Positions 43,003-55,193 of a stretch of DNA of 64,000 nucleotides are shown here, piece by piece (within the stretch, counting starts at the first letter, position 1; each line of letters starts with the position of its first letter). The notes under the pieces are model-generated. The model made no database searches, was not told where the DNA came from, and saw only the letters and a list, made by a program, of their open reading frames with translations. The stretch spans positions 186,001 through 250,000 of the forward strand of contig JAHEWK010000037.1 of assembly GCA_020740775.1 (NCBI GenBank), written 5' to 3'. The position numbers and the translations under genes are program-made. This stretch comes from Ilyonectria destructans (Eukaryota > Ascomycota > Sordariomycetes > Hypocreales > Nectriaceae).

Positions 43003-45308
43003 CGGGTATATGTTCCTCCAACTGTTGTTGGATTGCGCAGTGATGCTGAGTGCATTTGAAAAAAGGTGGTTGTTATTGTTCTGATTGTAATTATTCTTGA
43101 TTTTTAATGAACGTGAAAGCCCTCCTTTATACTTCAATATGAGCCTGAGTCCTACGAAGTCGCCACCATCTAGGACTTCTTTTAGAGTTTGTCATGACAT
43201 CAGGGTCATGAAGTCGAGGGGGAAACCTCAATCCTTCCAACAGGTGAGCCTTGAACATGCTCACCTAGACAGTGCAATCGCATAACATTTGGTCTGCGAG
43301 CGCTTGCTCATCTTGCGGGCCATTGATGCGACAGCAATCGACCGCCGTTATCGCGGGAACGCGTCACGTCCGGGCGCGTTGGACATGGGCCATCCCTCTG
43401 ATGAGCGCGATGGGTCGGGTCGTTGGGTACTGGGGTGGTACGTGGTGGTTGGTGGAGAGCTGTTCGAGGCGGTGACACTTCTAGCATGACGTCCAAGGGC
43501 CTCATCATCCGAAACTGTTGCCGGCAGGAAAAGTTGGAACATGATCCCACGGAGCGCTGCCACGCTATTCTGAGATGATTTTGGGAGCAACCATTGGCGG
43601 ATGTGAGTAGGTGACTGCCAACCAGTCTCGAGACAATTCCGTTCTTTTTGTCGGCCGCCCTGTTCTGCGACTTGATGTTGATTGCATCTAGAAGTAGGGG
43701 AAAGACCCCTGCAAGAAGTAACTAAGCTAAGAACCACAATGGTTACATATGCAAAGAAGTGAAGGACCCCGCTATCATACTCTATCAAGTACACGGGTCG
43801 ATTTCTATCACTGTGTGCGCGATTTTGCCCAATAGCGCATACGGTAGAGGGATTGAAGAGCCTTGTTTTTCAACAAAGGGAACCGTGGCGGTCAGCCGTT
43901 CAGTACGCTGAAGCGGAGCCCCTATAGCGGGTCTGCTATAACCAATCATATCTTAGCTCCTCGCAAACAATTTCCGCCTATGCTACGTGACACTTTTCTA
44001 TGCTATATCTGTCCAGGCTATATGTACACGTGCGGGTCTTACCCGTACGTTTCCGCGCTGTAATTGCCCAGGACCAGATAATACCGACGTAAGACCGGCG
44101 CTATCGACGCCGTCGTATACTATTGCCCTATGATAGAGGGGTGCACTGTACGGCGGAGGAATAAGTCGTCGCGTAAGGACCCTCCTCCACGATCTCATCA
44201 CGAGGCCTCGAAACGGAGCATGCTATCTCTCGCGTTGAAGTCCGCTGTGTCAAAGGATGAAAAGGAGCGACCGAGGAGACGCTTCCTTTGCTTTGGCGCA
44301 GCCCTCTCTTTAGGCCGAAGGCATCTGCAGTAGTTATCCGATAATATCCCGTCTTGATGTGAGCCTAGACCTGAAGCATAAGATGTATTTGCAAACTATG
44401 CTATGAAGGTTCATGGTACGGTTTCCTTGGAGTTCCGTGAATCGAGAATAGAGGACAATGATATTATGCGCCGCTTCTTCATGGTACTATCCATTGGGTG
44501 ACTCGCTACCTTCCCCCTCCACGTTTTCGGCGTGCCCAAATAGGCATCGCGTCAGGTCAGCTCTGTACCGCCCGCCTTCTGACGTCCCTCCATAAAAGCG
44601 GAAACAAACCAAAAATTTCCCCGAGCTTACTATGGTTACGGCCGTCTAATGTCATGAGACTTCTCGCATTGGCGAGGTTCCCTCTCCCTGGCCGTCTCTC
44701 TGTCAGGCAATCTTAAGCTTATTTTCGGGATCATCAGTCAAACCGTCGTGGCTTTCTCTTCAGGAATTCCGGTGGCTGGCTGGCCGGGGGGTGCTGCGGG
44801 TCTCACTCGCGGCTCCAAATGCAATCAACTGTGCGGCCCCAAGCGAGGCTTGGCTGCTCGTCAATAATTAATTGACTTGGGCTTCCAGTTCGAGATGCAG
44901 TACAGTGGGGTCCAGGTCCAGCGTCTACGCAGCAGATGGAAACCCACGTCAGGGTCCGCGCAAACGTTTGTACTATGTAAGCCTCATTGTTATGAATGCC
45001 CTATCGGTCGGACCCATATGTGACTGTTGGCCCTGTCGTATCCAAGCTGGTCGTCGTGGGGCCTGATTATACGCCGTGCTGGACCATTTGAGGGTGAATT
45101 GCAGATCCTCCGTATCCGTGTCAATACCAACATGTAAAATTACTGCCTGGTCGTGGGGACGGGGCTGAATACCAGGCTGAATTTGCCGACGATCTTCATC
45201 ATGTACCCTGTGCAACCTCTTCTCTTCCATTTCAGATCGCAAAACCATCTTCTCACAGCCGGCAGCATCAAACCACGGCGCTTCGTGAAAGCACCAGCAT
45301 AACATCAC
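43003..45308. other. 2.3 kb without a supported gene
   Basis: Several 60-150 codon frames exist on both strands but none has family motifs, and they overlap each other in different frames. No transposon ends were found. Confidence 0.4.
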
Positions 45309-45311
45309 ATG

Positions 45312-45874
45312 ATGGCTGGAGCCTGGGACACGCCAGAAATGAGGAACCCCATCACCAGGATCCATGGGTTCGCCACCGCCTTCGGAGTTATGCGCTGGAT
45401 GTTCGCCGTCATGATCCTGGGATTTTCCGCCTTCACGGTACAAGGCGCGACCATCCCCAAGATCAAGCCTCCGGCGTCTTTTCTCGTCGCATGCGTAAGT
45501 TCCTCTGCCAGATTCATGGCTCTTCCTTATACCCCGACTCTTGTTTGCCTGCTCTGTTGCTACTGGGCTAATAATTTTGGCGCTTTTCAAAGGCGACCCT
45601 CCACGCCGTGGTGCTGTGGTACCCAATGACGCGACCGGTGTCGCGAACGGACCCGAGTGCGTCCAGACTGTGCATTATAGCCATGGCTGTAATGTCCATC
45701 GCCTGGGCTGCTGCTATCGCCGCAGGGTCTGCCATGGTTGTCTTCACCAAGGACCATAGGAATGCACCCACCTGGCCTGGGCACAAGTGCAGCCCCGATC
45801 AAGTCAAATGCTTCGCCCCGAACGACAATTCAATGTCGTGGCTCTGCATGCTGCTTTCGGCCTTGACCTTGTAA
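45312..45874 (+). CDS. Small multi-pass membrane protein, function unknown
   Basis: Two exons, 45312-45494 and 45593-45874, intron GTAAGT...CAAAG (98 nt) with a GCTAAT branch-like site; 154 aa. Four hydrophobic segments are visible: WMFAVMILGFSAFTVQG, a segment across the splice junction (FLVAC/ATLHAVVLW), IIAMAVMSIAWAAAIAAGS, and a C-terminal SMSWLCMLLSALTL. That is the layout of fungal MARVEL-like proteins, though no diagnostic residue proves it. A Cys pair (CSPDQVKC) lies in the last loop and may form a disulfide. The start could be 45309. The neighbours are a silent region and a hAT element, so there is no context for a role. Confidence 0.6.
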
Positions 45875-46324
45875 GACCTCGGACTTGAATTCTGGACGTT
45901 ACACACTTGTAGTGTCGATGCTGACTGTCTCGCATAATACTCTCTTTCGTTCAACTATGCCTTGTATGGGGGCTTAGACTCTGTTCGTTTACACCAGAAA
46001 TTATACAGGAAGCCTTTGAGCTTTCAAAGCCCGAGCATCGATCCGGCTTTGCATTGGCGATTGAAGCCCCTTTCCGTAGGATGTACCGAGCACTCGGGGA
46101 CGGCGACGGAAGGGTAATGTGATCCTCTTGCATCTGATTGTGTCAAAAAAAAGTAGTGAGTGACTGTGGCCTTCACTTCGACATACGAGTTAATGTGGAC
46201 CCAAGTTAATTGTGCCGACATATGCGCGTATTGGAGATTGTTAAACAGTATGGCCTCAGCTACGCGGAATGTGGATGGATAGAACAGATGCTTCAATTGA
46301 CTGGATCGCTTGCCCTCCTCTATC

Positions 46325-49070
46325 CAGTGTTGCTAATAATATAAACAATACGTATATTGGCAATATGGACCCCTCGCAATATTATTGTATTGTCAAGGGG
46401 TGCATATTGTATTACCCAATGAACATGGCCGATATTGTATTGTATTGCCAAGAATCCAATATATTGGCAGTGTGACAATATATTCCATATATTACACGTG
46501 ACCTTCATTATTCACCTGCCGTAGCTAAAATATCATCACCTTGAAAATCTCGAATCCCAAACCATGACTTCAAGCACTCCAATGCTTCAATTACATCCCC
46601 CCCAAGTCGATTTCGACGGTCCGTAATCGTTATCTTTGCCCCAGAGAAGAGTCGTTCAGGCTCGGCAGACATTGCAGGAATTGACAGTATATCCACGGCC
46701 ATTTTGCTCAGGTTAGGATAGTTTTTTTGCTGTGTCTCCTCTAGCCACCATGCAAGGGCGCTTGTAAACCCATAAACCCGTTCAGACTTACAATAATGCT
46801 CATACTCATCTGTGATAAGCGCTGGTTGTAGATGCTTGTTTCTCCAATTCAAGAACTCGTTCGTAGTCGTCGACGGGACCTCAGATAGAGGAAGATGCGG
46901 TTCCACAGGTTTATATTCATCCCACAGTGTCTCCATCAACTTCTTTGACGACTCAGCCCACTCCTTCTTCCAGTTCTCGTGTATGTAGTGCCATTTATGC
47001 GAAGGGTGCAGCACAATCGCAGCAACGTAGGCAGGCGATTCATCAGTAAGGCGATAGTACTTGTCCATTTTCGCCCATCCCGAGTTATACATCGGTGCCA
47101 TAATCCGGTGGTCGATATGTGTCTCCTTACCTGCTTCGAATTGTGCCAATACGAAGTCCATAGCCAAGAGGACATTGTCGAGGGTTGCAAACGGTGACTC
47201 GAGAGCCTTGGTAGTCATTTTGAGCTTCTCTAAAAAGGACCTGATCTTCTTGAGGATGATCCAGTCCTCCGAAGAGAGCTCGTCTCCAGCGCAATCTGCT
47301 TCCGCCCATTTGTTAAAATACCCGTCGATTGCGTCCCTAAGATGCAAGGCCGCTTGTAGCATAATATACCACGAACTCCACCTCGTGTCGTTATCTCGCG
47401 CAAGCTTGCGGTTATGGCTAATAGCCATAAACTTCTGGCAACGCTGAACACTTCATTGGATGAAAACGACAAAGTTATGAAGCTTGCCAAGAAGACCCTT
47501 TTGCCGCCATGCCTCGATCTCCTTTAGCGTCACATTATATGTACCAGGATCGTCGTGTTCGAGCTTCTCATTGTCGGTAACGAAGAGGAAAGCTTTGGCG
47601 GCGAGGTTGATGATGTGACCTTGGCAGCGAAGGCGGTGAGATCTGGGGTCTTATTGAATGTCGAATCGGCGCAGAAGGCCTGTGAATGTTAGGGCAAATC
47701 CGAAGAAATAGTGCGTCGTACTGACCAAGAGAAAGAGATCTCATCATTGTATCGTTGTTGCCTGCATTGTCCATCACGAAATATCCAAGTTTTGAAGCAA
47801 ACCCCCAATCATCCACCACTTCCAAAACTGCCGCTGCAAGGTGAGAACCATCGTGCTCACTGTCGATGTCTTTCAAGGCCAAGACATGGTGTTCCAGCTG
47901 ACCGTCTTCCGTAACATAGTGAGCGACTACGCCTAAGATGGCTAAAGAGTTGGGAGAAGTCCAAAGGTCGCAGCTGATGTGAATCCTTGACTTTGCCGAC
48001 TGTATGCGCTGCTTGACCATCTCCTTCTGGCCTTCATACTGCCACATAATCCATTTCTTGATGGTCTCGTGTGTATCTGGAAGCTAAGTATCGATATCGG
48101 TATTGAGGCTAGCCAAGAGTGCTCGGAACTCTGGGCATTCCACAAGCCGAAATGGGAGAGAACAGGCCGTAATAAACCTTACGTATAACACTTCGAGCTG
48201 GTTTGGGTCGATCGAGTCTCCGGATTGATCGTTGAGCCGACGCCGTTTTCGGGGGTTTTCATCGGCCGTAAAACGAGCTTGTTCGAGAATAGTTCGTATA
48301 TTTGTGACTTTAGCTGTTCGGGGGGCGCCTTTTGGGAGGCCATGACCATCAGGAAGAGGATCTGTAAGGTGCTTGGCTGGAGCGGCAGTTCCACCAGAAC
48401 AGGAATACATTTTGTCACAATGCTTGCAGCGCCACTCTTCTTTTCCAGTCCGTTGATTGTAGTATCTTGTCTCTATCTCCTCGTCTGGCATATGGGAGAA
48501 GACCCATGATGTTCTTGGCTTGGCCAAGGAGGTTCTAGAGACTGTGCGAGGTCGCGACGATTGGCTATTGGAGGTTTGGCTCTCGTCTGGGTCATGTAAT
48601 TACTGACTGGAGAGCTCCGAAAAGTCGTCTGATATTGACGACCCTCTTCGTTGCGACGTTTGAACAAAAGGCAGGCGTTGTTGAGGCATGGAGTTTGTCA
48701 GTAGTCCTCTGTAGAGTGACAGAAGAGGGTCTCGAGGGGCTGCCCGTGAACGATACCCTACCCTGTAGACCATGAATTTATACTTTCACTACGCGTTTTC
48801 TTGCCCCTGACGTAAAACAATAAACCAGTTGCGCGTTTTCTTCGCACGCGTCCCCACATGTCGACGTTAATTGTCAACAAAACAAGTGCATTTTGCCCGA
48901 AGATCCGCCAGCCAATACAGACGATAATTATATTGCCAATATGGATAACCTTATATTGTATTGTCACAATATCACAACCTGCGTATTATATTGGTACAAT
49001 ATCAGAAAACGCATATTGTATTGTATGTATTGCAATATATTGTTTTATTGTCATATTATTAGCAACACTG
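46325..49070 (-). mobile_element. hAT element with 18-bp perfect inverted ends and TATTG-rich wings
   Basis: Both ends read CAGTGTTGCTAATAATAT inward. The first 180 bp on each side are rich in TATTGTATTG / CAATAT words, likely transposase-binding arrays. The 8-mers outside (CCTCTATC left, GCCGACAT right) do not match, so one flank has been lost or rearranged; the right flank is the middle of a dehydrogenase gene whose 5' part is not on the left. Confidence 0.85.
46508..48527 (-). pseudogene. hAT transposase with three nonsense codons
   Basis: Exons 48527-47726 and 47679-46508 (intron GTCAGT...CACAG, 46 nt) are in phase. BED finger: CKHCDKMYSC...HL near residue 33. Core: HISCDLWTSPNSLAILG, YFVMDNAGNND (acidic positions), then DNDTRWSSWYIML; dimerisation block MAVDILSIPAMSAEPERLFS and GDVIEALECLKSWFG. 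In-frame stops are TAG at 48084-48086, TAA at 47651-47653 and TGA at 47453-47455; with them the frame is otherwise continuous. TAG, TAA and TGA from CAG, CAA and CGA are the C-to-T products expected of RIP or deamination. Confidence 0.88.
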
Positions 49071-49553
49071 GCCGACATCGCTCAGGGCGGCACCAGCGTC
49101 CGAAAGACTTCCGTCTCCAACACGCTCAAGCACTTTAATGTCAACGTCATCGGCCCCTTGACCCTCTTCCAGGCCACGGCGGATCTTCTCAAGGCTAGCA
49201 AGACCGGCAGCCCCAGGTTCATCGCCATCTCCACCATCATCGGCTCTATCGGATCGCAGGAGACCTTCTCCAACTTCCCTGAGAGCTCGAGCCCCTATGG
49301 CGCGTCCAAGTCGGCCCTGAACTGGTTCATCCGTCTGCTCTCCTTTGAGGAGCCTTGGTTGACTAGCTTCATGTTCCACCCCGGCCTGGTGGAGACAGAT
49401 CTCACAGCCGGCAGCGGGATGGATATGGAGGCTCTGGGCGGCATTTCGGTGGAAACGAGCGTGGCCAACATGGTCGAGACGACATTTGAGATTGACCCCA
49501 ATCAGCTTAGCGGAACCTTCCGAAACAATGATGGGACCATTATCCCCTGGTAG
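49071..49553 (+). pseudogene. 3' half of a short-chain dehydrogenase/reductase
   Basis: The frame shows the SDR middle and end: LKHFNVNVIGPLTLFQAT, FIAISTIIGSIGS (catalytic Ser region), SPYGASKSALNWF (YxxxK) and HPGLVETDLT. The glycine-rich cofactor motif and first ~90 residues are missing; the hAT inverted repeat starts exactly at the break. The upstream part was searched for in 45.9-46.3 kb on both strands and not found. Frame and stop are otherwise normal, so loss of the 5' half is the only defect. Confidence 0.85.
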
Positions 49554-50620
49554 AAAGTTGCGGCCAAACATTGTTTTAGGCCTAGGTCAAGAACCATTTT
49601 TGAACTTTTTTAGAGAACGAATAGAATTACGTTGTAGAATACTCTCGACATTGATGATGATAGTGGTTGCAAACAATGGTCAATTAGCAAGTTTGGCGAA
49701 AGGGTGGCAGTGAGTCCAAGGCCAGACCTGGCCGCCGCGAAATCGCTTGCCAACGGTAGATTGAGATCCCCATCGTTGGTTCATGTCAATGCGCATCGAA
49801 GAAAATGGACGTGCTGTAAAGTGAATTATTGCGTGTCAAGTCTAAGAAGTCTCGATATTAAATCGATGGAGAGGCGAGATGATATCGGACGAACATTGCA
49901 CCGCTCCCAGGATGTAAATGTGGGCTTCTTTAGCGCAATTACTGATGGGCAGAAAGGATCGGGACAATTATGTGCGCTACGTGTTTTTAGTGACAATCCA
50001 CAGTCCAACCACCCCAGTCAAGGGCCAATGCTGAGACTCAAGGTGCCGCCACATTACTGATGGCGCATTATTCGGTGTGATTAATCCGCTAGTCTAGCTT
50101 TCAGCAGGCACTCCCTTGAAGTGAGTCTTGAACAATCTTCTCGACCTTAGAGGTATACAAGATAGGGAGATTTCTGGTTGGACAAGGTCCTTCAACTGTC
50201 AAGGGAGAAACATAAGCCAACGTAAGCAACACGAGTACCTAGTCACAAGGATTTTATTGGAGCGATATCAACGTGTCATGCTGACAGTGATAGGACAGTT
50301 ACACGGCTACTCGCATCTCACTAAGTGGGCAAGCCACTGTTTGAACATATGATGGTTGCTAGAGAGCGAAACCCGATGACGCTGATAATTCTACATATGG
50401 AAAACACACATAAATAAGCTTTGGTGGAATGAAACCGGCGAGAGAGACTAATGAAGCCAATTTGCTGCGTAATTACATGGCTTGATTAGTTCCTGGCCAT
50501 GCACGCATGGCTTAATCCCGAGTCATTGGCTTTGTAGCCCCGTAAATCCCAGAACCCCCAGTCAAATGAGGTGTCTCAACCCCACTCTCTCCAGTTCATG
50601 AAGCTGTCGACCTGTTTTTT
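49554..50620. other. Intergenic, no gene seen
   Basis: No coding region or repeat recognised; includes the presumed promoter of the bZIP gene at 50621. Confidence 0.4.
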
Positions 50621-51773
50621 ATGATGGCCGACTTGGCAGCAGCCCCCACAAAGATGAAGGGCACCGGAGACGATGCGTCGCCAGTCGACGATGAGCTGAA
50701 GGTAAGAGTGACCTGAGGGGACAAGGTGTTTGACCTTGCTAAGATGGACCCAGCAACGCAGAGAAAGAGGCCGTAACTCCCAGAGGGCCTTCAGGCAGAG
50801 GCAGATTACGACCATCAACGAACTTCGAGATCGCAACCAGGCCATGCAGAGCGCCATCGCGTCTCTCAACCGCGTTACGTCTCGGCTGGGCAATGCAGAG
50901 CTGAATGAGGCGATGCGGAATGTCCGGCAGGCTGCTGGTCTCGATGATCTGGAGGAGGGGGATGGCCATGATGATGACCAGGCCATCGAGGAGCTCCCAG
51001 TAGCGCAATCTGGAAGAACACTGCCCCCATCCGCGTCGTCTCACCCGCTAGGGAATCATCCCGTCTCAGCGCTACCCAGGGCGTATCATGAACAGCAAAA
51101 TCAGCAGCAATATATAACAGCAAGCGAACACCCGTACGGTTACCAAACCGGACGAATGTCCCCCCGCCTTGGCTATGGTCTGTGGCTCGAGTATCCCATC
51201 AGGCTGAGAAACCCTCCCATCGACATCGTTCCCTACTTGGAAACCACCACCACGCTTTCCAGCGTCTTATTCTGGTCCGGCCTGTTCTGGGGCTTCAAGA
51301 TCCTCCAGGCGGCCCTGGGCGGCAACAGCGGGGCCGCGGCCACCGCCCACAAAGTATTCGGCGAGATTGTTCCCATGAAGCCTGACCGCCACATACTCAA
51401 CGGCATACACGCCAGGTTGACGTTTCGAAAGCAGGGCTTCATCGCCTCTGATCACCCAGACTACGACCCTGACGGCGGGACGAAGATGCATCGCATGATG
51501 GCCCGCACGTGTGAAGCTATCGGAACACCGCTCGAGGCCTTTCTGCGGCCGGATCAGGTTGAGAGTCTCTGGAGGGAGAGACTCGGAGACGAGTATCGAG
51601 TCATCGAACAGGCTTTGCAAGGCTTGGGGACACCAGAGGACTTGTCAAGGGTTCAGAGGTTGATCGACAGGATGGTTACCGGCTGTGTGTGTATGGGGGA
51701 CGGACCGCGGGCGAGGTTTGAAGTGGTAGTAACAGTCCTTGAGACTTGGATGAACGAGTCAACCGTATCGTAG
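50621..51773 (+). CDS. bZIP transcription factor with C-terminal DUF3425
   Basis: Exons 50621-50701 and 50754-51773 (intron GTAAGA...CCCAG, 52 nt) give 366 aa. The splice joins DDELK to QRRERGRNSQRAFRQRQ, the basic region (N-x2-A-F-R-Q-R, as in Yap-like fungal factors), at residues ~28-45; a short zipper with INELRDRNQAM and IASLNRV follows. The C-terminal third (PPIDIVPYLETTTTLS, LTFRKQGFIASDHPDYD, EAFLRPDQVESLW) is DUF3425, common in fungal bZIP proteins of secondary-metabolism and stress contexts. This factor may control the divergent and neighbouring reductase genes, but only position suggests it. No defects seen. Without the intron the frame would start at 50730 and lack an acidic N-terminus. 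Confidence 0.88.
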
Positions 51774-52168
51774 CCGTGGAAGCACCGGCGGCCACTTACA
51801 ATATCCAGCTATATCTTCGTCCCTGTGTGCCACCATACTTAGTATCCGGGGTGAGGAGATTGTCCAAGGAGAAGCAGGCGAGGTCTTACTATAACGGTCC
51901 ATGTTCGCATTTCCGCAAGATAGTGACCACACCCTACCACCCAGCCTCCGATCGCGACTTCGAAGGTGTTATCCAGTTGATGGCTATGTCCAGACACATC
52001 AACTTCCCCTTAACTCCGATGACACCATAAATCAGGGGCGATCTGGGTAAAATGCCGAAATTTGTAGATTACTCGGCAATCGGCTACTAAAATCATGGGC
52101 CAGATTCGGCTGTGAGCATCTCCAAGCGACACTCCATCTCGGATCCGCCTGCTCTTGCGCCAAAGGAA

Positions 52169-53393
52169 TTACTCGGTCGCTAGAAGCTCCAAGTAGTGGT
52201 CGGTCACGCTTTGAACTTGGTCCTCGAATCCCGCAAACTTCCATCCAAACACTCGCTCCGTCTCGGACGCATCGAGGCGGAGTGGTCTCGACGGAACACT
52301 CCCATCCAGGGTCAGCACGCCATCGGCTACAGCCTCGCTGAAGCGCTGCTTTGCAATGTCCTTGGCGTCATCCCACGTGGTTCCTTCCAGTCCGCCCGAA
52401 GAGCAGATGAAGTTTCGGTTGCCAGGGATCGAGGGGTTCAGCGCGTCAATGTGAGCCTTTGCGACGTCGTTTACATGGACCGAGACCCCGAGCGTAGGCA
52501 TCTCGGCCTTGGATCCGAGCAAGGCGCCGAGGACGTTGTTGTTGGTGCCGCTTGCGACCTCCTCCTTCGTCGTGTTCAACTCGTTTCTCCCGATGACCAT
52601 GCTGGGGAGGAGATTGACGACATCGAAAGACGGCTTCTCCTCCGCGACAAACTGGTGAGTGGCCGCAAGTGCCAGCGCCTTTGCCACTCCATATGCCTGA
52701 ATGGGCAGGTCGAAGTGAGCGTCAGCGTCAGGCGGAGGGTAAGTATCTTGAGCTGCTCAGAGGTTGCGTATCAGCATTGTAGACAGTTGGGAGGTTCATG
52801 CCATGTACATACGAGTAAAGACCTTGGTTACATCATCTGAAATGATGTAGTCCCACGTAAGCAGCGTGGCAATTGAAGATGTAATGACAACCCTCTTGAT
52901 CGATGAAACCTTCGCCGCCGACTTTAGAATGCCGACGGTGGCCATGATGGCTGGGTCAATGACATCCCGCTCCAAGTTATCGCTCTTAGTAGACCCTACA
53001 TTTAGCAATTGACCACGAGGCTGACGAACATTAACCAAGCACTTACAGATAGAGCGAGAGGAGATGCGACGTGAACAATTCCGCTTGCGCCGTCAAGCAC
53101 TCCGTCGAATGCACCTGGCAAAAGCAGGTCTGGAACAACGGTAATCTCCAACTGCTTCAGATAAGGTAGGATAGATTTGGACCCTGTAATGAGGGCGGCT
53201 TGGCTGGCCTTGCGTATGATTGCGCGGACAGAATAACCCCGAGTGAGAGCCTCCGCAAGGACACGGAAGCCAACGTGGCCAGAGACACCAGTGATCTAGC
53301 ACATGTCAGCTACAGAACGAGGAAACATGTTGTGCTTCGGGGTCGGCTCCAAGATGGTGGGTTGGCGCTTACCACGAGTTGCTGTTCCGACAT
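52169..53393 (-). CDS. Extended SDR (NAD(P)-dependent epimerase/aldehyde-reductase type)
   Basis: Four exons: 53393-53373, 53295-53047, 52984-52813 and 52746-52169, introns 77, 62 and 66 nt, total exactly 340 codons. N-terminal MSEQQLVITGVSGHVGFRV has the GxxGxxG cofactor site; VVITSSIA and AYGVAKALA supply the Ser and YxxxK residues; VSVHVNDVAKAHIDAL is the usual substrate-domain motif. The pattern is that of fungal ketone/aldehyde reductases (GRE2, dihydroflavonol reductase-like). NADPH use is likely but not shown. The tiny first exon explains why the start is easy to miss. It converges on the bZIP-DUF3425 gene (about 400 bp between stops). Confidence 0.88.
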
Positions 53394-54243
53394 TTTGAGA
53401 TGGTCTTATTTATGGATGGTTGGTTGAAACAATGATAGATGGAAGAGAGTCATGGGTCGACTATATACAACTATGATCATTGCCATGTAGTCATCGGGTC
53501 AATTGGTAAGTCTCAATCGCGTTATGGATAGAGTTTGGATTGGTAAGTCTGAATCGAGTTACTGATGTGCCTCCATTAGTAACTCGGGACACAATTTGTC
53601 CGAAATACACTTCTCAAATCCACTGAAGCTCAGTCAGCGACAAAGCATGTCATTGCTCAATTATATGTCCGGTACATACGACTAGTACTGCATCTCGACA
53701 AAGCCTCTTATTCGCCGTCCAACTGCAGGTCTGACACGGCTCCAGGGCCAGGTGCATGGACGCCAGGCTTAACGACAGAAGCCTTTCTCCAGGAAACCCC
53801 ACCTCCCCGAAGCCCAAATCACCCCCGTTCAGCTGGAGATGGCAAATCTATTATCGATTCGGCCCAATTCTTCAATTTTATGCTCACATCAGACATTCAA
53901 ATTTCTAATTCCCGGTGGTGAGTCGTAAATGCAGTAAGAAGATGAGTCTATTGACGCGCAAAGCGAAGATGGAAAGAAACTGAGAGAAAAGGAAAAACGA
54001 TGTCAGTCCCTTTGACGGGCCCGACAGTCTCTTTCGTGTCATTGACTAGCTAGGGGCCAATTTGGCCAGGTTGAGTAATGTTAGCTATCCTGACACTCAT
54101 TAAAACGCCGAGAGTTCAAAGCCACCATCACGATATTCTATAGTCACACAACCCGCTTCTCCACCTCAGACTCTTCATGTTTCTGCTTGGCTTGGCCGAC
54201 AGCAACCCCCAAGCAGGCACACTCTTCACTAGCAGATAAGACT
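53394..54243. other. Intergenic, no gene seen
   Basis: Upstream region of the reductase and 3' region of the hydratase-like gene. A TTGGTAAGTCTSAATCG word is repeated at about 53502-53518 and 53540-53556. Confidence 0.4.
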
Positions 54244-55193
54244 CTAATTGTACAGCAATGGCAGGTCTCTTCCCAAGTTGAGCTCCAGTTCGCCCAGTGT
54301 CAAGTTGTTTGACAAGGCCAAGGCTCTGCTGACAAGCTGCTGCACGACCGGATCGGCCAGACGGCGAGTGAAGGATGCGGAATCCTGCAAGAAGTTGTCC
54401 CGCGGAGGACGCACCGACAGATTGATCGAGTCCTTGGCTGCCGACAACGCTCCTCGGGGGAATAGACGCAGGCGCGAGGTAAGCTCGTCGATATAGGCAT
54501 ACATCTCGCCTGATGTGTCAAAGGCCTTGTTGATCCAGCCGATTTTCTCCGCGTTTTCTGCGTTGATGTCCTTGCCGCTCAGGATGTACTCCATTGCCAG
54601 GCCGCGGCCGATGAGGCGAGGAAGATGTTGGCTTCCTCCGCCTCCAGGGATGAGACCGGTGCCGACCTCGATCTGCCCGAGGAGCGTTTCGCACTTGGTT
54701 GCGAACCGCATGTCCAAAGCCATCAGGAGCTCGTTGCCTGCTCCGCGGGCTCTCCCCTCGACAGCGCCAATGGTGACCTGCGGCAGGTTCGTGATGTTCC
54801 ACATAAGTCCAGAGAACTTATCTCCAACAGTTTCTAGTTCATGCATTAGATGTGGTGTTAGATGGATTAGAAACTGGTGCCTTGCTTACCGATTCCGGGC
54901 ATGAGAAGATCCAAATGGGCAGAGAAGAACCTTGGAACGTCACTTTTGAAAATAACGACTTTGGTTTCTTTGTCGACTTGAAGTCTCTTCACAATGTCCG
55001 TCACCCCATCCTGGAAATCCACGCCCCAGAGATTGATCGCAGAGTCTGGGTTGTGGAGAGTGATTGTAAGAACACTCCCATTCTGGGCAGTCTTCAGGCC
55101 TCGGTATTTTGGGAGACGCAGGGCAAGTGCTGGGGACAGGCTTGAAAGCAGGAGCCCAATCAGCGCTGGGATTTGAAACCACTTAGGAGACAT
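54244..55193 (-). CDS. Enoyl-CoA hydratase/isomerase-like protein with N-terminal signal or anchor
   Basis: Exons 55193-54890 and 54833-54244 (intron GTAAGC...ACTAG, 56 nt), 298 codons. The crotonase fold is clear: TKVVIFKSDVPRFFSAHLD (first oxyanion strand), VTIGAVEGRARGAGNELLMALD (second oxyanion loop) and IEVGTGLIPGGGGSQHLPR. Unusually, the protein starts with a hydrophobic, signal-like segment (MSPKWFQIPALIGLLLSSLSPALA), whereas most relatives are peroxisomal or mitochondrial; an upstream in-frame ATG at 55295 would put 34 polar residues before it. The catalytic Glu pair of classical hydratases is not both evident (GAGNELL has one), so the reaction is uncertain. Intact frame. Confidence 0.8.

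Noticed and set aside
43348..43794. A 148-codon minus-strand frame
   Set aside because: Low-complexity, no motifs, overlapping frames of similar length in all directions.
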